The notes beneath the pieces were generated by a model. That model was not told where the DNA came from, did not search any database, and was given only the letters and a program-made list of their open reading frames with translations. Below are positions 9,004-18,562 of a stretch of DNA of 37,125 nt, piece after piece. The translations under genes and the position numbers were made by a program. Origin of the DNA: Chitinophagales bacterium (lineage in GTDB: Bacteria > Bacteroidota > Bacteroidia > Chitinophagales > CAIODY01); the NCBI GenBank assembly GCA_026461075.1, contig JAPJNH010000149.1:1-37125 (forward strand). The letters are read 5' to 3'. How positions within the stretch are numbered: position 1 is the stretch's first letter; the number at the start of each line of letters is the position of its first letter.

Positions 9004-12000
9004 TTACTTAAAGCCCAATTGTTTGTTATCGCTAGATGAAATCTTGTTCATTGTATCTTTGAACGCAAGATATTCAGCAGGGGTAATGACATCCTTTTTA
9101 TAACGTAGTTTACGCACTACTTCCATTTTAGCACCTACCATTTTATAAGTAACAGAGTAACTAACGAAGTCGTTTTCAATACTAGTATTTTTAGGAACTT
9201 CTGCGAATTTCAATCCTGCAGGCACTTCTACCAACATCTTTTCATAATATTGCTCACTACCTGCATACTTCCATAACAAGAAATCATAGCTTCGCTTTTC
9301 TAATGAAACGAAATCGAGAGAGGTGATACAATCACTCCAAGGCATTTTTAAAATGTGTAAACCTGCCACTTCATTCACTTCGTTCTTCACGGTGAAATTA
9401 TACGTGTAGGTAACGGTATCCAACAATTCTTTCAAGTCACTAAATTCTAATTTGTTCAACTTCAAAACATTTTTAAAGTCGCTACTTAGTGTTTGCGTCA
9501 TATCCTTGTCTTGTTGTTCTTTACCACTTGCACCATAAGCAGAACGTGCGGCCGAAGCGAAATCACCTGAACGATAGGTGGTACGATTAACGATCAAATC
9601 ATTTTCCTTAAAAGAAACATTCGAAACGCGTGTAATGGTATTAAGCGGACGATTTACGGAAGACATTTGCTCAAGATTCACTTGAACAGAATCATTCGTA
9701 ATAACTTCACGTGGGATACGCAAAACCAAAGATTTACGTTCATTATCAGGAATAGTAGAGAAGGACAATTTATTGTCGGTCAATTCAACAATATACTCTT
9801 TGCCTTCACAAATAACGGTAGCAATACAGTGGTTGAATGCAGTCGAAGGAAGAATCATATCATGATCTCCGTTATCACGCGTATCAACAAGCATTAAACT
9901 AGCCTTAATATTTACTTCGTTACACATTGCTACAAACAAGGTAGCAAGGTCTTTACAGTCGCCTAATTTTGTATTTAAGGTACGGCTAGCGCGTTGCGGA
10001 ATTTGCGCGGAGTGTAAGAAAGAAACATTGCTATAGTTCATGTTCTTTTCAATATAGTCGTAGATAACTTTTACCTTCTGCAATTCGCTCAAGTTGCTGG
10101 CTTTGTCTTTAAATATTTCAGCAACTGCTTCTTTAATTTCAAAGTCGCCTTTTGCTTTGCTAGAAGACAAATCAGAATACCAGTTGGCAACATATTTCCA
10201 ATCAGGCATTGAAGAGTATTCAAGGGTGATACCACAATCAGCAGCAGGAGGCATATAAGGCTCTGCTTTCATTCCCGGTTGATCACGCATTTCCCAAACG
10301 TAGCGCTTATAATTATCGATATCGGTAACTACAGGTTGCATATTAGAGTTATTGACGCGCCAATTGAAATCTTTCTTGTTAGGGACTAACATAGAATAGC
10401 GAGAAAGTTTGCAAGGGTAACGATAGTTGAAACCAAATTTATCAAAGAAGTGTTGTGACAATTTTGTGCTTTGATAATTCTGCACTTTATAAGAGATATG
10501 AATTACATCTCCTACTTCAAGGCCTGTGAATACGCAGTAGCTATCGTTACGTTCCGCTTCAGTTTTGTCGCCATTTTCTTTGATTACTTCAGCTTTATCA
10601 AAGGTTAAGTTTTGACCGTAGGAATTGTAACTAACGGAGTATTCTTTCCAATCCTCCACACCGGCAGGCTTAAGAATTTTGATTAAAATTTCATTACGCT
10701 CTTCGGAAGCGCCTTCTGGGTAGAAGATAAACTGCGTTTCATTTAACAAAACAACTGAATTATCTTCTGGATAATCTTCAGCTTTCGGAGCAGCTTTAAT
10801 TAAGTCATCAATGTTTGTTGAATCGAAGTTGGCAAACATTTCCTTTTTCTCTTGTAGCTCACGGAGTTTTTTACGCGCATCATAGTCGGTTGGATCGAAG
10901 TAGATGGCTTTTTTATAGGCTTTAATCGCTTCTTCCTTTTCATTTTGAGCTTCATAAATACGACCCATAGAATTCCACAATCCGCTTGCGTAAGGTGCTT
11001 GCTCAATAGTCTTTTGTTGCCATTCCAAAGCTGTTTTGTAATCTTGACGATTATAGTACAATGTAGCTAGGTCATCATAGAAATCAACCTTATATGGTTC
11101 ATTTTGTGCACGCAACTGATACAATTGTAAGCCATCTGCAAATTTACCCATATCAAAGTAATTGCCGGCGATGGTGGTCAACACGTCGTCATCGTAATTC
11201 GTCTTAAAATATTTTACAAGTACTGCGTTTGCTTTTTTATTGCTCTTACTTACATTTTGAACGACCTTATATTTGAAGGCTACAAAATCTGAATTTTCAG
11301 GATACTTCGAATATGCGCTGTTAATCATTTTGATCGCGTCATCAATTTTCTTTTGAGAAAGTAATAAGTTGATACGCTTTAACGTTGTAGCTTCAGAAAC
11401 GCCGTATAGTTCTTCCATACGATCGATCAATTTTTCTACTTCAACAAAATCTTCTTTGCTGTTAGCCTCACTGTAACGAAGTTTTAGACTTTGCATATTA
11501 TCTGGCGTCTTCGTCTTTAACTTCTCTTCCAACTTAGAATAATCGGTTTGGTTACCATCGCGATTATAGGCATTCATCATACGCATAATAACGTGAGCGT
11601 TGTTAGGGGCCAATTCCATAGCGTGTTTCAAGGCTTTACGCACTTCGAACATACGTTCATCACGTAGGTAGATGCGCGCTTGCATTAATACATTCATGAT
11701 ATTATTGGGATCCTTTTCAACTAATTTATCAAAATACTCTTCGGCAAAGAAAGACAGATGCTTTCCTTTCGAAGTTCCTTTAGCATAGGTCTGATAAGTT
11801 GTTGAGCTTTTTAAGTTTAACGGATTCGCGTTTTCATCTGTTAGACGAATCATAAAGTTGGCGTTATCATTTTCACTTTCACCAATTTGAACAAGGATAC
11901 GATTTGCACCTTCATTCAACTTAATTTTATAGTTAAACACGTCCACATCACAATCACGCTCTTCCGCTTCAGAAATTACAAGTTTATCATTTACCCACAC

Positions 12001-12768
12001 ACGGAAAGTTCCGCCACAACCAGCGCGAAGCCAAACATCTTGTGCTGTTGGACTTTCGACAAAAGTTTGCGCATACATGATTGAGTTGCTCACTCCTAAA
12101 TAGAAGGAAAAATCGAACCATTTATCTTTACGAATATTTTTCGCATCGAACCATTTGATGGTTGCCCCTACTTTATTTTTAAACTTAGTTTCGCTTTGAT
12201 TTCCGGCATTTAACACGCCAAAGTCTTTATTAAAGCCATTTCCGGAAGTGTTATCGAAAGTACCTAGGACTTGCCAATTTTCAAGCGCTCCAATTTTACC
12301 AAACTCAGTATATGATTGTTTAAAGTTGCCCAATTTCGCATAATGATAACCTAGTTGACTTTGGCATAAGGCTTTGATGGTACCATTTGCACGAGGATCT
12401 TTCATGATTTTTTGCAAGAAAGCCATGTGAGGTGCATCCAATTTCTTAGCTCCATCCATTACAAGACCAGTCCACCAAAGCGCATAGAGGTAAGGGAAAG
12501 GATTTTCAGAAGCATCGTAAAAACGAGTGAAATGCTGGAAAGCGAGATCTTCATGATCATCATCATCTTCTAGAAATGCTAAGGCTAATTCCGCTTCCGC
12601 CTTTGTAGAAGGATCTTTAGCACAAGCTTCGAAGGCTAATTTCGCTTCCTGATTTTTATTTTTGTTGTAAAGAGTCCAAGCTTCTTTGAGCGTTTGAGCA
12701 TTTAATGAGAAAGCCGACAAAAACAGAAAAGAAAAAATTGCCAGCAAAGATTTGAAGGTGGTTTTCAT
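9004..12768 (-). CDS. Large secreted TPR, DUF3857 and transglutaminase-like protein
   Basis: Starting from the ATG at 12768, the 1254-residue product has a signal peptide (MKTTFKSLLAIFSFLF..., cleavage near LNAQ). Next come N-terminal TPR-like helices and a beta-sandwich segment (about 180-320) resembling galactose-binding-like domains (NDKLVISEAE, GANRILVQIGE). TPR repeats follow to about 640, then a DUF3857 domain (about 680-850), then a transglutaminase-like fold. The latter shows its Cys in KLGDCKDLATLF (about 937) and a His in FNHCIATV, so the papain-like site looks intact. These proteins are exported in Bacteroidota; the activity (protease, transglutaminase or binding) is unknown. An upstream ATG at 12789 would add seven residues and weaken the signal peptide. 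A TATCTCTG at 12825-12832 (minus) is a one-mismatch -7 candidate. It stands alone and ends at the terminator shared with rho. Confidence 0.85.
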   Translation of the reverse strand: MKTTFKSLLAIFSFLFLSAFSLNAQTLKEAWTLYNKNKNQEAKLAFEACAKDPSTKAEAELALAFLEDDDDHEDLAFQHFTRFYDASENPFPYLYALWWTGLVMDGAKKLDAPHMAFLQKIMKDPRANGTIKALCQSQLGYHYAKLGNFKQSYTEFGKIGALENWQVLGTFDNTSGNGFNKDFGVLNAGNQSETKFKNKVGATIKWFDAKNIRKDKWFDFSFYLGVSNSIMYAQTFVESPTAQDVWLRAGCGGTFRVWVNDKLVISEAEERDCDVDVFNYKIKLNEGANRILVQIGESENDNANFMIRLTDENANPLNLKSSTTYQTYAKGTSKGKHLSFFAEEYFDKLVEKDPNNIMNVLMQARIYLRDERMFEVRKALKHAMELAPNNAHVIMRMMNAYNRDGNQTDYSKLEEKLKTKTPDNMQSLKLRYSEANSKEDFVEVEKLIDRMEELYGVSEATTLKRINLLLSQKKIDDAIKMINSAYSKYPENSDFVAFKYKVVQNVSKSNKKANAVLVKYFKTNYDDDVLTTIAGNYFDMGKFADGLQLYQLRAQNEPYKVDFYDDLATLYYNRQDYKTALEWQQKTIEQAPYASGLWNSMGRIYEAQNEKEEAIKAYKKAIYFDPTDYDARKKLRELQEKKEMFANFDSTNIDDLIKAAPKAEDYPEDNSVVLLNETQFIFYPEGASEERNEILIKILKPAGVEDWKEYSVSYNSYGQNLTFDKAEVIKENGDKTEAERNDSYCVFTGLEVGDVIHISYKVQNYQSTKLSQHFFDKFGFNYRYPCKLSRYSMLVPNKKDFNWRVNNSNMQPVVTDIDNYKRYVWEMRDQPGMKAEPYMPPAADCGITLEYSSMPDWKYVANWYSDLSSSKAKGDFEIKEAVAEIFKDKASNLSELQKVKVIYDYIEKNMNYSNVSFLHSAQIPQRASRTLNTKLGDCKDLATLFVAMCNEVNIKASLMLVDTRDNGDHDMILPSTAFNHCIATVICEGKEYIVELTDNKLSFSTIPDNERKSLVLRIPREVITNDSVQVNLEQMSSVNRPLNTITRVSNVSFKENDLIVNRTTYRSGDFASAARSAYGASGKEQQDKDMTQTLSSDFKNVLKLNKLEFSDLKELLDTVTYTYNFTVKNEVNEVAGLHILKMPWSDCITSLDFVSLEKRSYDFLLWKYAGSEQYYEKMLVEVPAGLKFAEVPKNTSIENDFVSYSVTYKMVGAKMEVVRKLRYKKDVITPAEYLAFKDTMNKISSSDNKQLGFK

Positions 12769-12845
12769 AGTAAAAATAATTGGATACAAATTACAGAAGA
12801 TTATGCTTCTTTTAAACTAGATGCAGAGATAAATTTTTAATTTTA

Positions 12846-14447
12846 TTGAAATTTCAAAAAAGCGTGATTAAGTCGACTTCCTTAACGGCATTTCTTTTAG
12901 CCACCTTAGGTGCTGGACTTTTATTTATTGGTTGGCCTACCTCGCCTGCTGTTTGCTTCCTTTTCGTAGGGTGGATTCCTTTTTTACTATTAGAAGAGCT
13001 TCCATTAAATGGTTTGGGTCGTTTTATATGGCGTTATTGGGGATTGGTACTTTGGAACGCTGCATGCACCTGGTGGGTTTGTAATGCTAGTTTGGCAGGC
13101 GGTATTGCAGCCATTCTCTTGAACAGCCTATTAATGAGCATTCCTTTCGGTTTGGCACGCGTCGTCAGGAGATATTGGGGCCAAGTAACTTCGTGGATTA
13201 GTTGGATAATTTTTTGGTTGGCCTTTGAAAAAATCCACTTGACATGGGAACTAACATGGCCATGGCTCACGTTGGGAAATGGAATGGCCATGTATCCGCA
13301 AATGGTACAGTGGTATTCGATTACAGGACATCTAGGCGGATCCTTATGGATTTTACTTTCGAACTTATTGCTTTTGCAAATCTTTTTCAGCAAAGGCTCA
13401 ACACAACGGATTTGGTTCTTTTCATTCTTAGCAGTACTGGCCTTTCCCCTGACTATCTCTTGGCATTTATTGCAGAAGAAAAATTTGAACGATAGCACGG
13501 CTGAAAAGATAAGAGTGACGGTGATTCAACCTAATATCGACCCGTATAACGAAAAGTTTGATGCAAATAGCGGAGATAAAATATTAAGCAAATTCATTCG
13601 CCTGAGTACTGAACATACGGATGAAAGAACGAGCCTATGTATTTGGCCTGAAACTGCGCTTCCGAGTGTTGTAGAATGGGGACATTCCGAAGGCACACAA
13701 CAAATGAATGCCTTATACAATTTTGTTGCACAACGACCGAATATGGGGCTGTTGACAGGCGCTAATGTGATGGAAATATATCACTATCCAAAAACAGTAA
13801 CGAGCACACATTACGGAAACGGAAACAATTACTACGACTTTTTCAATAGCGCAATTTATCTAAAATCCTTTGCGCCATTACAGCGTTATGATAAATCAAA
13901 ATTAGTACCTGGCGTTGAACGCATCCCTTATCCTGGCATTGTAGTACCTATACTAGGCAAGACCATGATTGATATGGGAGGTAGTGTGCAGAATATTGCC
14001 ACACAAGAGGAACGCACGGTAATCTGGAAGGATAATATTGGCGTCGCTCCAGCCATTTGCTATGAATCTGTTTTTGGTTCTTACCTAACACCGTTTGTAC
14101 GTAACGGAGCGAATTTAATTGCCATTATGACTAACGATGGATGGTGGGGTAATACGGAAGGACACCGTCAGCATCTTCACTATGCTTCGCTTAGAGCCAT
14201 TGAATGTCATCGTAGTATTGCACGAAGCGCGAACACGGGCATAAGTGCAACTATTCTGCCTACCGGAGAAATCACCGAGCAATTAGGATGGTGGAAAGAA
14301 GGTGCCATTGAAAGCGAATTACCAATTTTTAAAGATGAGACCTTATTTGTTAAATATGGAAATGTTTTTGAATGGGAATTTGTAGCCTTAGCGGCTATTT
14401 TATTACTAGTGTTAATTTCTGAACAAATTATCAAAATAATTATATGA
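12846..14447 (+). CDS. lnt: Apolipoprotein N-acyltransferase
   Basis: Lnt adds the third acyl chain to the N-terminal Cys of lipoproteins at the inner membrane. The N-terminal third holds several hydrophobic segments (from LTAFLLATLGAGLLF onward). The nitrilase-like domain shows the triad: E269 in CIWPETALPS, a Lys in RYDKSKLVPGVE, and C405 in PAICYESVFG. A final membrane segment closes the 533-residue protein (VALAAILLLVLIS). No ATG is available at the front: the first start is TTG at 12846, with GTG at 12864 as the alternative. Both leave the first membrane segment whole. It overlaps the following flavin reductase gene by four bases (ATGA), which indicates one transcript. The gene is divergent from the transglutaminase-like gene, with about 77 bp between the starts. 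Confidence 0.93.
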   Translation: MKFQKSVIKSTSLTAFLLATLGAGLLFIGWPTSPAVCFLFVGWIPFLLLEELPLNGLGRFIWRYWGLVLWNAACTWWVCNASLAGGIAAILLNSLLMSIPFGLARVVRRYWGQVTSWISWIIFWLAFEKIHLTWELTWPWLTLGNGMAMYPQMVQWYSITGHLGGSLWILLSNLLLLQIFFSKGSTQRIWFFSFLAVLAFPLTISWHLLQKKNLNDSTAEKIRVTVIQPNIDPYNEKFDANSGDKILSKFIRLSTEHTDERTSLCIWPETALPSVVEWGHSEGTQQMNALYNFVAQRPNMGLLTGANVMEIYHYPKTVTSTHYGNGNNYYDFFNSAIYLKSFAPLQRYDKSKLVPGVERIPYPGIVVPILGKTMIDMGGSVQNIATQEERTVIWKDNIGVAPAICYESVFGSYLTPFVRNGANLIAIMTNDGWWGNTEGHRQHLHYASLRAIECHRSIARSANTGISATILPTGEITEQLGWWKEGAIESELPIFKDETLFVKYGNVFEWEFVALAAILLLVLISEQIIKIII

Positions 14448-15319
14448 TTATCGATCCAAAAGAAGTAGCCACCGCAAAATTGCATGGTTATATGTTGAGT
14501 GCAATTGCGCCTCGTCCAATTGCTTTTGCGAGTACTATAGATGCAGAAGGCAATGCCAACCTTGCCCCCTACTCCTTCTTCAACGCCTTTGGCAGTAACC
14601 CAGCCACTTTGGTATTTAGTCCTGCACGCAGAGTGCGTGATAATACGATTAAACATACCTTAGAAAATGTTCGTCAATGTGGGGAGGTTGTGATTAATGT
14701 TGTGGACTATAAAATGGTCCAGCAAATGAGTTTAGCAAGTTGTGAATATCCGGCAGGGACGAGCGAGTTCGTGAAGGCAGGATTTACACCGATTGCTAGT
14801 GAGAAGATCAAACCGTTTCGTGTAGCGGAGTCACCGGTTCAATTTGAATGTAAGGTGAAGGATATCATTGAAACAGGTATGGAAGGCGGTGCAGGCAATT
14901 TGATTGTATGCGAAATAGTATTAATGCATATCAATGATCAAGTACTTGGTGAAGATGGAAGAATCGATGCGAATAAAATCGACTTAGTCGCTCGTATGGG
15001 AGGAGATTGGTATTGCAGAGCGAGTGGGGATGCTTTATTTACGATACCTAAGCCAAATGAAAAATGTGGGATTGGATTCGATCAATTACCTATCGAAGTT
15101 CGGACTAGTAGATATTTAACAGGAAATGATTTAGGACAATTAGCTAACGTAGAACGTATTCCAGAAGCTGATTCCGCTAAAATCGAAAGTTTGGTTTTAA
15201 GTCTATCGAATCAGTATCCGAAAGAAAGTCTAGGATCACACTTACATCAATTGGCGCATGAGTTATTAGAAAACAACCGTGTGGAAGATGCTTGGCAAGT
15301 TTTACAATTCAAATTCTAA
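14444..15319 (+). CDS. Flavin reductase-like FMN-binding split-barrel protein
   Basis: The 291-residue product matches the flavin reductase-like (DIM6/NTAB) family: SAIAPRPIAFASTIDAEGNANLAPYSFFNAFGSNPATLVFSP is the typical N-terminal run of the FMN-binding split barrel (positions about 18-60), followed by an NVVDYKMV/CEYPAG region. Members use FMN either to reduce free flavins or as an oxidoreductase cofactor; the substrate is not evident. About 90 residues beyond the barrel form a helical tail rich in Glu and Leu, longer than in minimal family members. The ATG lies inside the lnt stop region (4-base overlap) and the stop is two bases from the next ATG, so it sits in the middle of an lnt-flavin reductase-peptidase transcript. 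Confidence 0.85.
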   Translation: MIIDPKEVATAKLHGYMLSAIAPRPIAFASTIDAEGNANLAPYSFFNAFGSNPATLVFSPARRVRDNTIKHTLENVRQCGEVVINVVDYKMVQQMSLASCEYPAGTSEFVKAGFTPIASEKIKPFRVAESPVQFECKVKDIIETGMEGGAGNLIVCEIVLMHINDQVLGEDGRIDANKIDLVARMGGDWYCRASGDALFTIPKPNEKCGIGFDQLPIEVRTSRYLTGNDLGQLANVERIPEADSAKIESLVLSLSNQYPKESLGSHLHQLAHELLENNRVEDAWQVLQFKF

Positions 15320-15321
15320 AC

Positions 15322-17442
15322 ATGAAAAAAATATTCTTATTTACTCTTTCAGGATTACTGAGTGTTAGTAGTTGGGTGAGTGCGCAAAATATCAAGTACC
15401 CTAAAACGGACACGATTAAACAGGTGGACGATTATTTTGGAACGAAGATCAGCGATCCATATCGTTGGTTGGAGAATGATACGGCAAAAGCAGTGATGCA
15501 ATGGGTTGATCAAGAAAATGCCGTGACGGAGGGCTATTTAAGCACTGTGCCTTATCGCGATAAAATAAAAACACGATTAAAGGAACTACAGAATTATACA
15601 AAAATCGGTTCCCCATTCAAGAAAGGAAACTATTTGTATTATTCTAAAAATGATGGCTTACAGAACCAAGCTGTGATTTACAGACATGCCTTAAACAATG
15701 AGCTTCCGACTATAAATTCAGAAAATGATGAAGTTTTTATTGATCCTAACCTATACGCTAAGGATGGTACAGTTTCACTAGGAGGAATGCAGTTCAATAA
15801 AGAAAATACGCTGATGACTTACACATTAGCTAAAGCTGGTAGTGACTGGCAAACGATGTATGTGAAGGATGTTATCACAGGTCGCGTTTTAGCAGATACT
15901 ATTCGCTGGGTAAAGTTTGGTGGTACTACGTGGCACGGTAACGGCTTTTTCTATAGCGGTTATCCAAAGCCTGACGAGAAGAAAATGTACAGCAATGAAA
16001 GCGTCAACCAAAAGGTTTACTATCACACATTGGGCACCCCTCAAAGCGAAGATCAAATTGTGTATGAAGATGATGCACACGCGCACAGATACTATTCGGT
16101 TTATACAACGGAGGAAGAACGCTACTTGTTTCTTGACATAAGTGAAGGCACTTATGGTACTGAACTTTGGTACAAGGACATAGATGGCGGTGAATGGAAA
16201 CTTCTTTTTGCAGGTTTCGAAAACGAATACAGTGTCATTGATACTTATGGAGACAATTTATATGTTCTAACGAACGATCATGCTCCTAACAAGCATCTAG
16301 TGCGTATGAACATTAATGAAAATAACAATGAAAATTGGACTATCATTATTCCAGAACAGGAAATGGTGCTAGACGGTGTTGGATTAGCGAACAAGCATTT
16401 TTTCGCTCATTACCTTCAAGATGCAAAAGCGTTAGTGACAGAATACGGATTGGATGGCGAAAAAATTAGAGGGATTGATTTGCCAGGCATTGGCACCATA
16501 TCATCTTTTGGCGGAGAGCGCTTAGACAATGATTTCTACTATACCTTTAATACCTTCACCTCTCCTGCTAGCATTTTCCATTATAATTGCGAGAATGGGA
16601 TGAGTGATTTGTATAAGGCGCCTGAATTAAAATATAATCCTGATGATTATGTAACGGAGCAAGTATTTTACAATTCTACTGACGGAGCGAAAGTGCCCAT
16701 GTTTATTGTGCACAAAAAAGGAATCAAATTAGACGGTAACAATCCTTGTTTGCTTTATTCTTACGGTGGGTTCAGTATCAATTTGACACCTAGTTATTCT
16801 GCCTCTAGAATGCTGTTTTTAGAGAATGGAGGAATCTATGCGATGCCAAACATACGTGGTGGCAACGAATATGGAGAAAAATGGCATAAAGGAGGAATGC
16901 TTGAAAATAAACAACAGGTCTTCAATGATTTTATAACTGCGGCAGAATGGTTAATAAAAAACAAGTACACTTCAAAATCAAAGCTCGCTATCAGTGGTAG
17001 AAGCAATGGAGGTTTATTAATCGGCGCTTGTATGACACAACGTCCTGATTTATTCAAAGTCGCATTACCTGGTGTTGGCGTACTAGATATGTTGCGTTAT
17101 CACAAATTCACTGTAGGTTGGGGATGGAGTGTAGAATATGGCAATAGTGATTCTAAAGAGGCTTTCAATTATTTGATTAAATACTCTCCGTTACATAATG
17201 TTCGTAAAGCAGCCTACCCTGCGACCTTAGTCACTACCGGAGATCACGACGACCGTGTTGTTCCAGCACATAGTTTTAAGTTTGCTGCCACTTTGCAGAA
17301 GAATAATACAGGTAAGAATCCAAGTTTGATTCGCATCGACAAAAGTGCAGGACATGGTGCTGGAAAGCCTTTGAGCAAACAAATAGATGAAGACACCGAT
17401 GTCTGGAGTTTTGTATTCTACAACCTAGGAATGAACTATTAA
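15322..17442 (+). CDS. Secreted prolyl oligopeptidase family serine peptidase (S9A)
   Basis: From the ATG at 15322 the product has 706 residues, with a signal peptide ending near VSAQ, then the S9A N-terminal signature YPKTDTIKQVDDYFGTKISDPYRWLE. A seven-bladed propeller follows, then the alpha/beta-hydrolase domain. The triad is S561 in GRSNGG, an Asp in GDHDDRVVP (D644) and H678 in SAGHGAG. It should cleave short peptides after proline in the periplasm or outside the cell. The residue before the nucleophile Ser is Arg rather than the more usual Gly of GGSNGG. An in-frame TTG at 15292 is rejected because it lies inside the preceding gene and would bury the signal peptide. The stop codon overlaps the stop of the convergent EEP gene by four bases. 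Confidence 0.93.
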   Translation: MKKIFLFTLSGLLSVSSWVSAQNIKYPKTDTIKQVDDYFGTKISDPYRWLENDTAKAVMQWVDQENAVTEGYLSTVPYRDKIKTRLKELQNYTKIGSPFKKGNYLYYSKNDGLQNQAVIYRHALNNELPTINSENDEVFIDPNLYAKDGTVSLGGMQFNKENTLMTYTLAKAGSDWQTMYVKDVITGRVLADTIRWVKFGGTTWHGNGFFYSGYPKPDEKKMYSNESVNQKVYYHTLGTPQSEDQIVYEDDAHAHRYYSVYTTEEERYLFLDISEGTYGTELWYKDIDGGEWKLLFAGFENEYSVIDTYGDNLYVLTNDHAPNKHLVRMNINENNNENWTIIIPEQEMVLDGVGLANKHFFAHYLQDAKALVTEYGLDGEKIRGIDLPGIGTISSFGGERLDNDFYYTFNTFTSPASIFHYNCENGMSDLYKAPELKYNPDDYVTEQVFYNSTDGAKVPMFIVHKKGIKLDGNNPCLLYSYGGFSINLTPSYSASRMLFLENGGIYAMPNIRGGNEYGEKWHKGGMLENKQQVFNDFITAAEWLIKNKYTSKSKLAISGRSNGGLLIGACMTQRPDLFKVALPGVGVLDMLRYHKFTVGWGWSVEYGNSDSKEAFNYLIKYSPLHNVRKAAYPATLVTTGDHDDRVVPAHSFKFAATLQKNNTGKNPSLIRIDKSAGHGAGKPLSKQIDEDTDVWSFVFYNLGMNY

Positions 17443-18554
17443 TTCAAATCAAGAACAGAAACTAAGGGATAATGATCTGAAAAAGGCTGCTTTACCAAAT
17501 AGGTGGAGCAGCTTTTTATTTTAGGAGAAACGAACATGTAATCAATGCGCAAGGTTGGAACTAAGCCGGTATAGCTTTTTCCAAAACCAAAACCTGATTG
17601 TAAAAACACATCCGTCAAATTATTACCAATCGCGGTATAGGTATAAGATGCTGGCGTGTCATTCATATCACCACAGACAATTACCTCATAAGGCGAAGCG
17701 GCAATTGCTTCAGCCACTTTATCCGCTTGACTGCTTCGACGAAGAAAAGCACGCTTTATCTTGCGGAGGATGTTGGTAGTAGCAGAAAGATCTTTTTGAT
17801 TTTCCATTTTCACATTATCCAAAAACGCATATTCGCGCTCCGCTAATTTTATACTTTGCAAATGCATATTAAAAACACGATAGCGCTTATTTTTAATACA
17901 TACATCTGCATAAGAGGCGGAATTGTGTGTTTTACCAAGGTTTATCTGACCAGAGTCTACGATCGGATATTTGGAGAAGATTGCAATCCCCCACTCGTCT
18001 GTTTTGCGGAGTTTTGTAGTGATTTGAAAATAGTGATAAGGATAGCCTAGTGACTTTGTTAATTCAAGGGTGGTATGGTAATCAGGTTGGCTTCTACCGG
18101 ATGTATTATAGTATTCTTGAAAGCAAATAATATCCGGATTTTCCTTTTTGATTAAGCGCATAATATTACGCTCGTTGTCGCCTTTTTTATCCCACTCATA
18201 CAAATCAAAAATGCGAACATTATACGACATCACTTTAAGGTAATTGTAATTTTCATTTCCGTCGCCAATGCTAAAGCCAAAAGAGAAAGTTCTAAGAACG
18301 AATGGTATTCCTATTAAAAGGGCTATCCCTGAAAGATAAGCCCAATATTTCAATCGAATCACCCAATAAATAAGTGCAAGAAAATTGAGTAAATAGAGAT
18401 AAGGAAATGCAAGTGAAAGAAAACCTATCACCCAAAAAATCTTAGGGCTAAGGAACGCATTTAAGTAAGTTAGAACGAGCAGGACGAATAGGATCAGGTT
18501 AAAGAAAACACTGAGTCGACGTATCCAACTTGTTTTGGTAGGGCTATTAGGCAT
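17439..18554 (-). CDS. Membrane-anchored endonuclease/exonuclease/phosphatase family protein
   Basis: The 371-residue product starts with about three hydrophobic segments (residues 13-90), followed by an EEP domain. Its motifs appear in order: MSYNVRIFD, ICFQEYY, FNMHLQS, CGDMNDTP, RIDYMFVS and a final SDHYPLVSVL, covering the metal-binding and catalytic Glu, Asp, Asn and His. The catalytic domain would lie outside the cytoplasmic membrane if the hydrophobic part spans it an odd number of times. Members hydrolyse phosphodiester bonds in nucleic acids or lipids, or phosphomonoesters; the substrate is not decidable. The gene follows the rhomboid gene by eight bases on the same strand. Its stop (17439-17441) shares the TTAA with the stop of the convergent peptidase gene, and no terminator is visible between them. 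Confidence 0.88.
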   Translation of the reverse strand: MPNSPTKTSWIRRLSVFFNLILFVLLVLTYLNAFLSPKIFWVIGFLSLAFPYLYLLNFLALIYWVIRLKYWAYLSGIALLIGIPFVLRTFSFGFSIGDGNENYNYLKVMSYNVRIFDLYEWDKKGDNERNIMRLIKKENPDIICFQEYYNTSGRSQPDYHTTLELTKSLGYPYHYFQITTKLRKTDEWGIAIFSKYPIVDSGQINLGKTHNSASYADVCIKNKRYRVFNMHLQSIKLAEREYAFLDNVKMENQKDLSATTNILRKIKRAFLRRSSQADKVAEAIAASPYEVIVCGDMNDTPASYTYTAIGNNLTDVFLQSGFGFGKSYTGLVPTLRIDYMFVSPKIKSCSTYLVKQPFSDHYPLVSVLDLN

Positions 18555-18562
18555 GCAATGCT

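Noticed and set aside
13034-13498. Open frame of 154 codons on the minus strand
   Set aside because: It lies wholly inside lnt, whose motifs and membrane segments are clear; the antisense translation shows no recognisable family.
14207-14656. 149-codon minus-strand frame across the lnt-flavin reductase junction
   Set aside because: Antisense to two well-supported genes; no promoter or family likeness.
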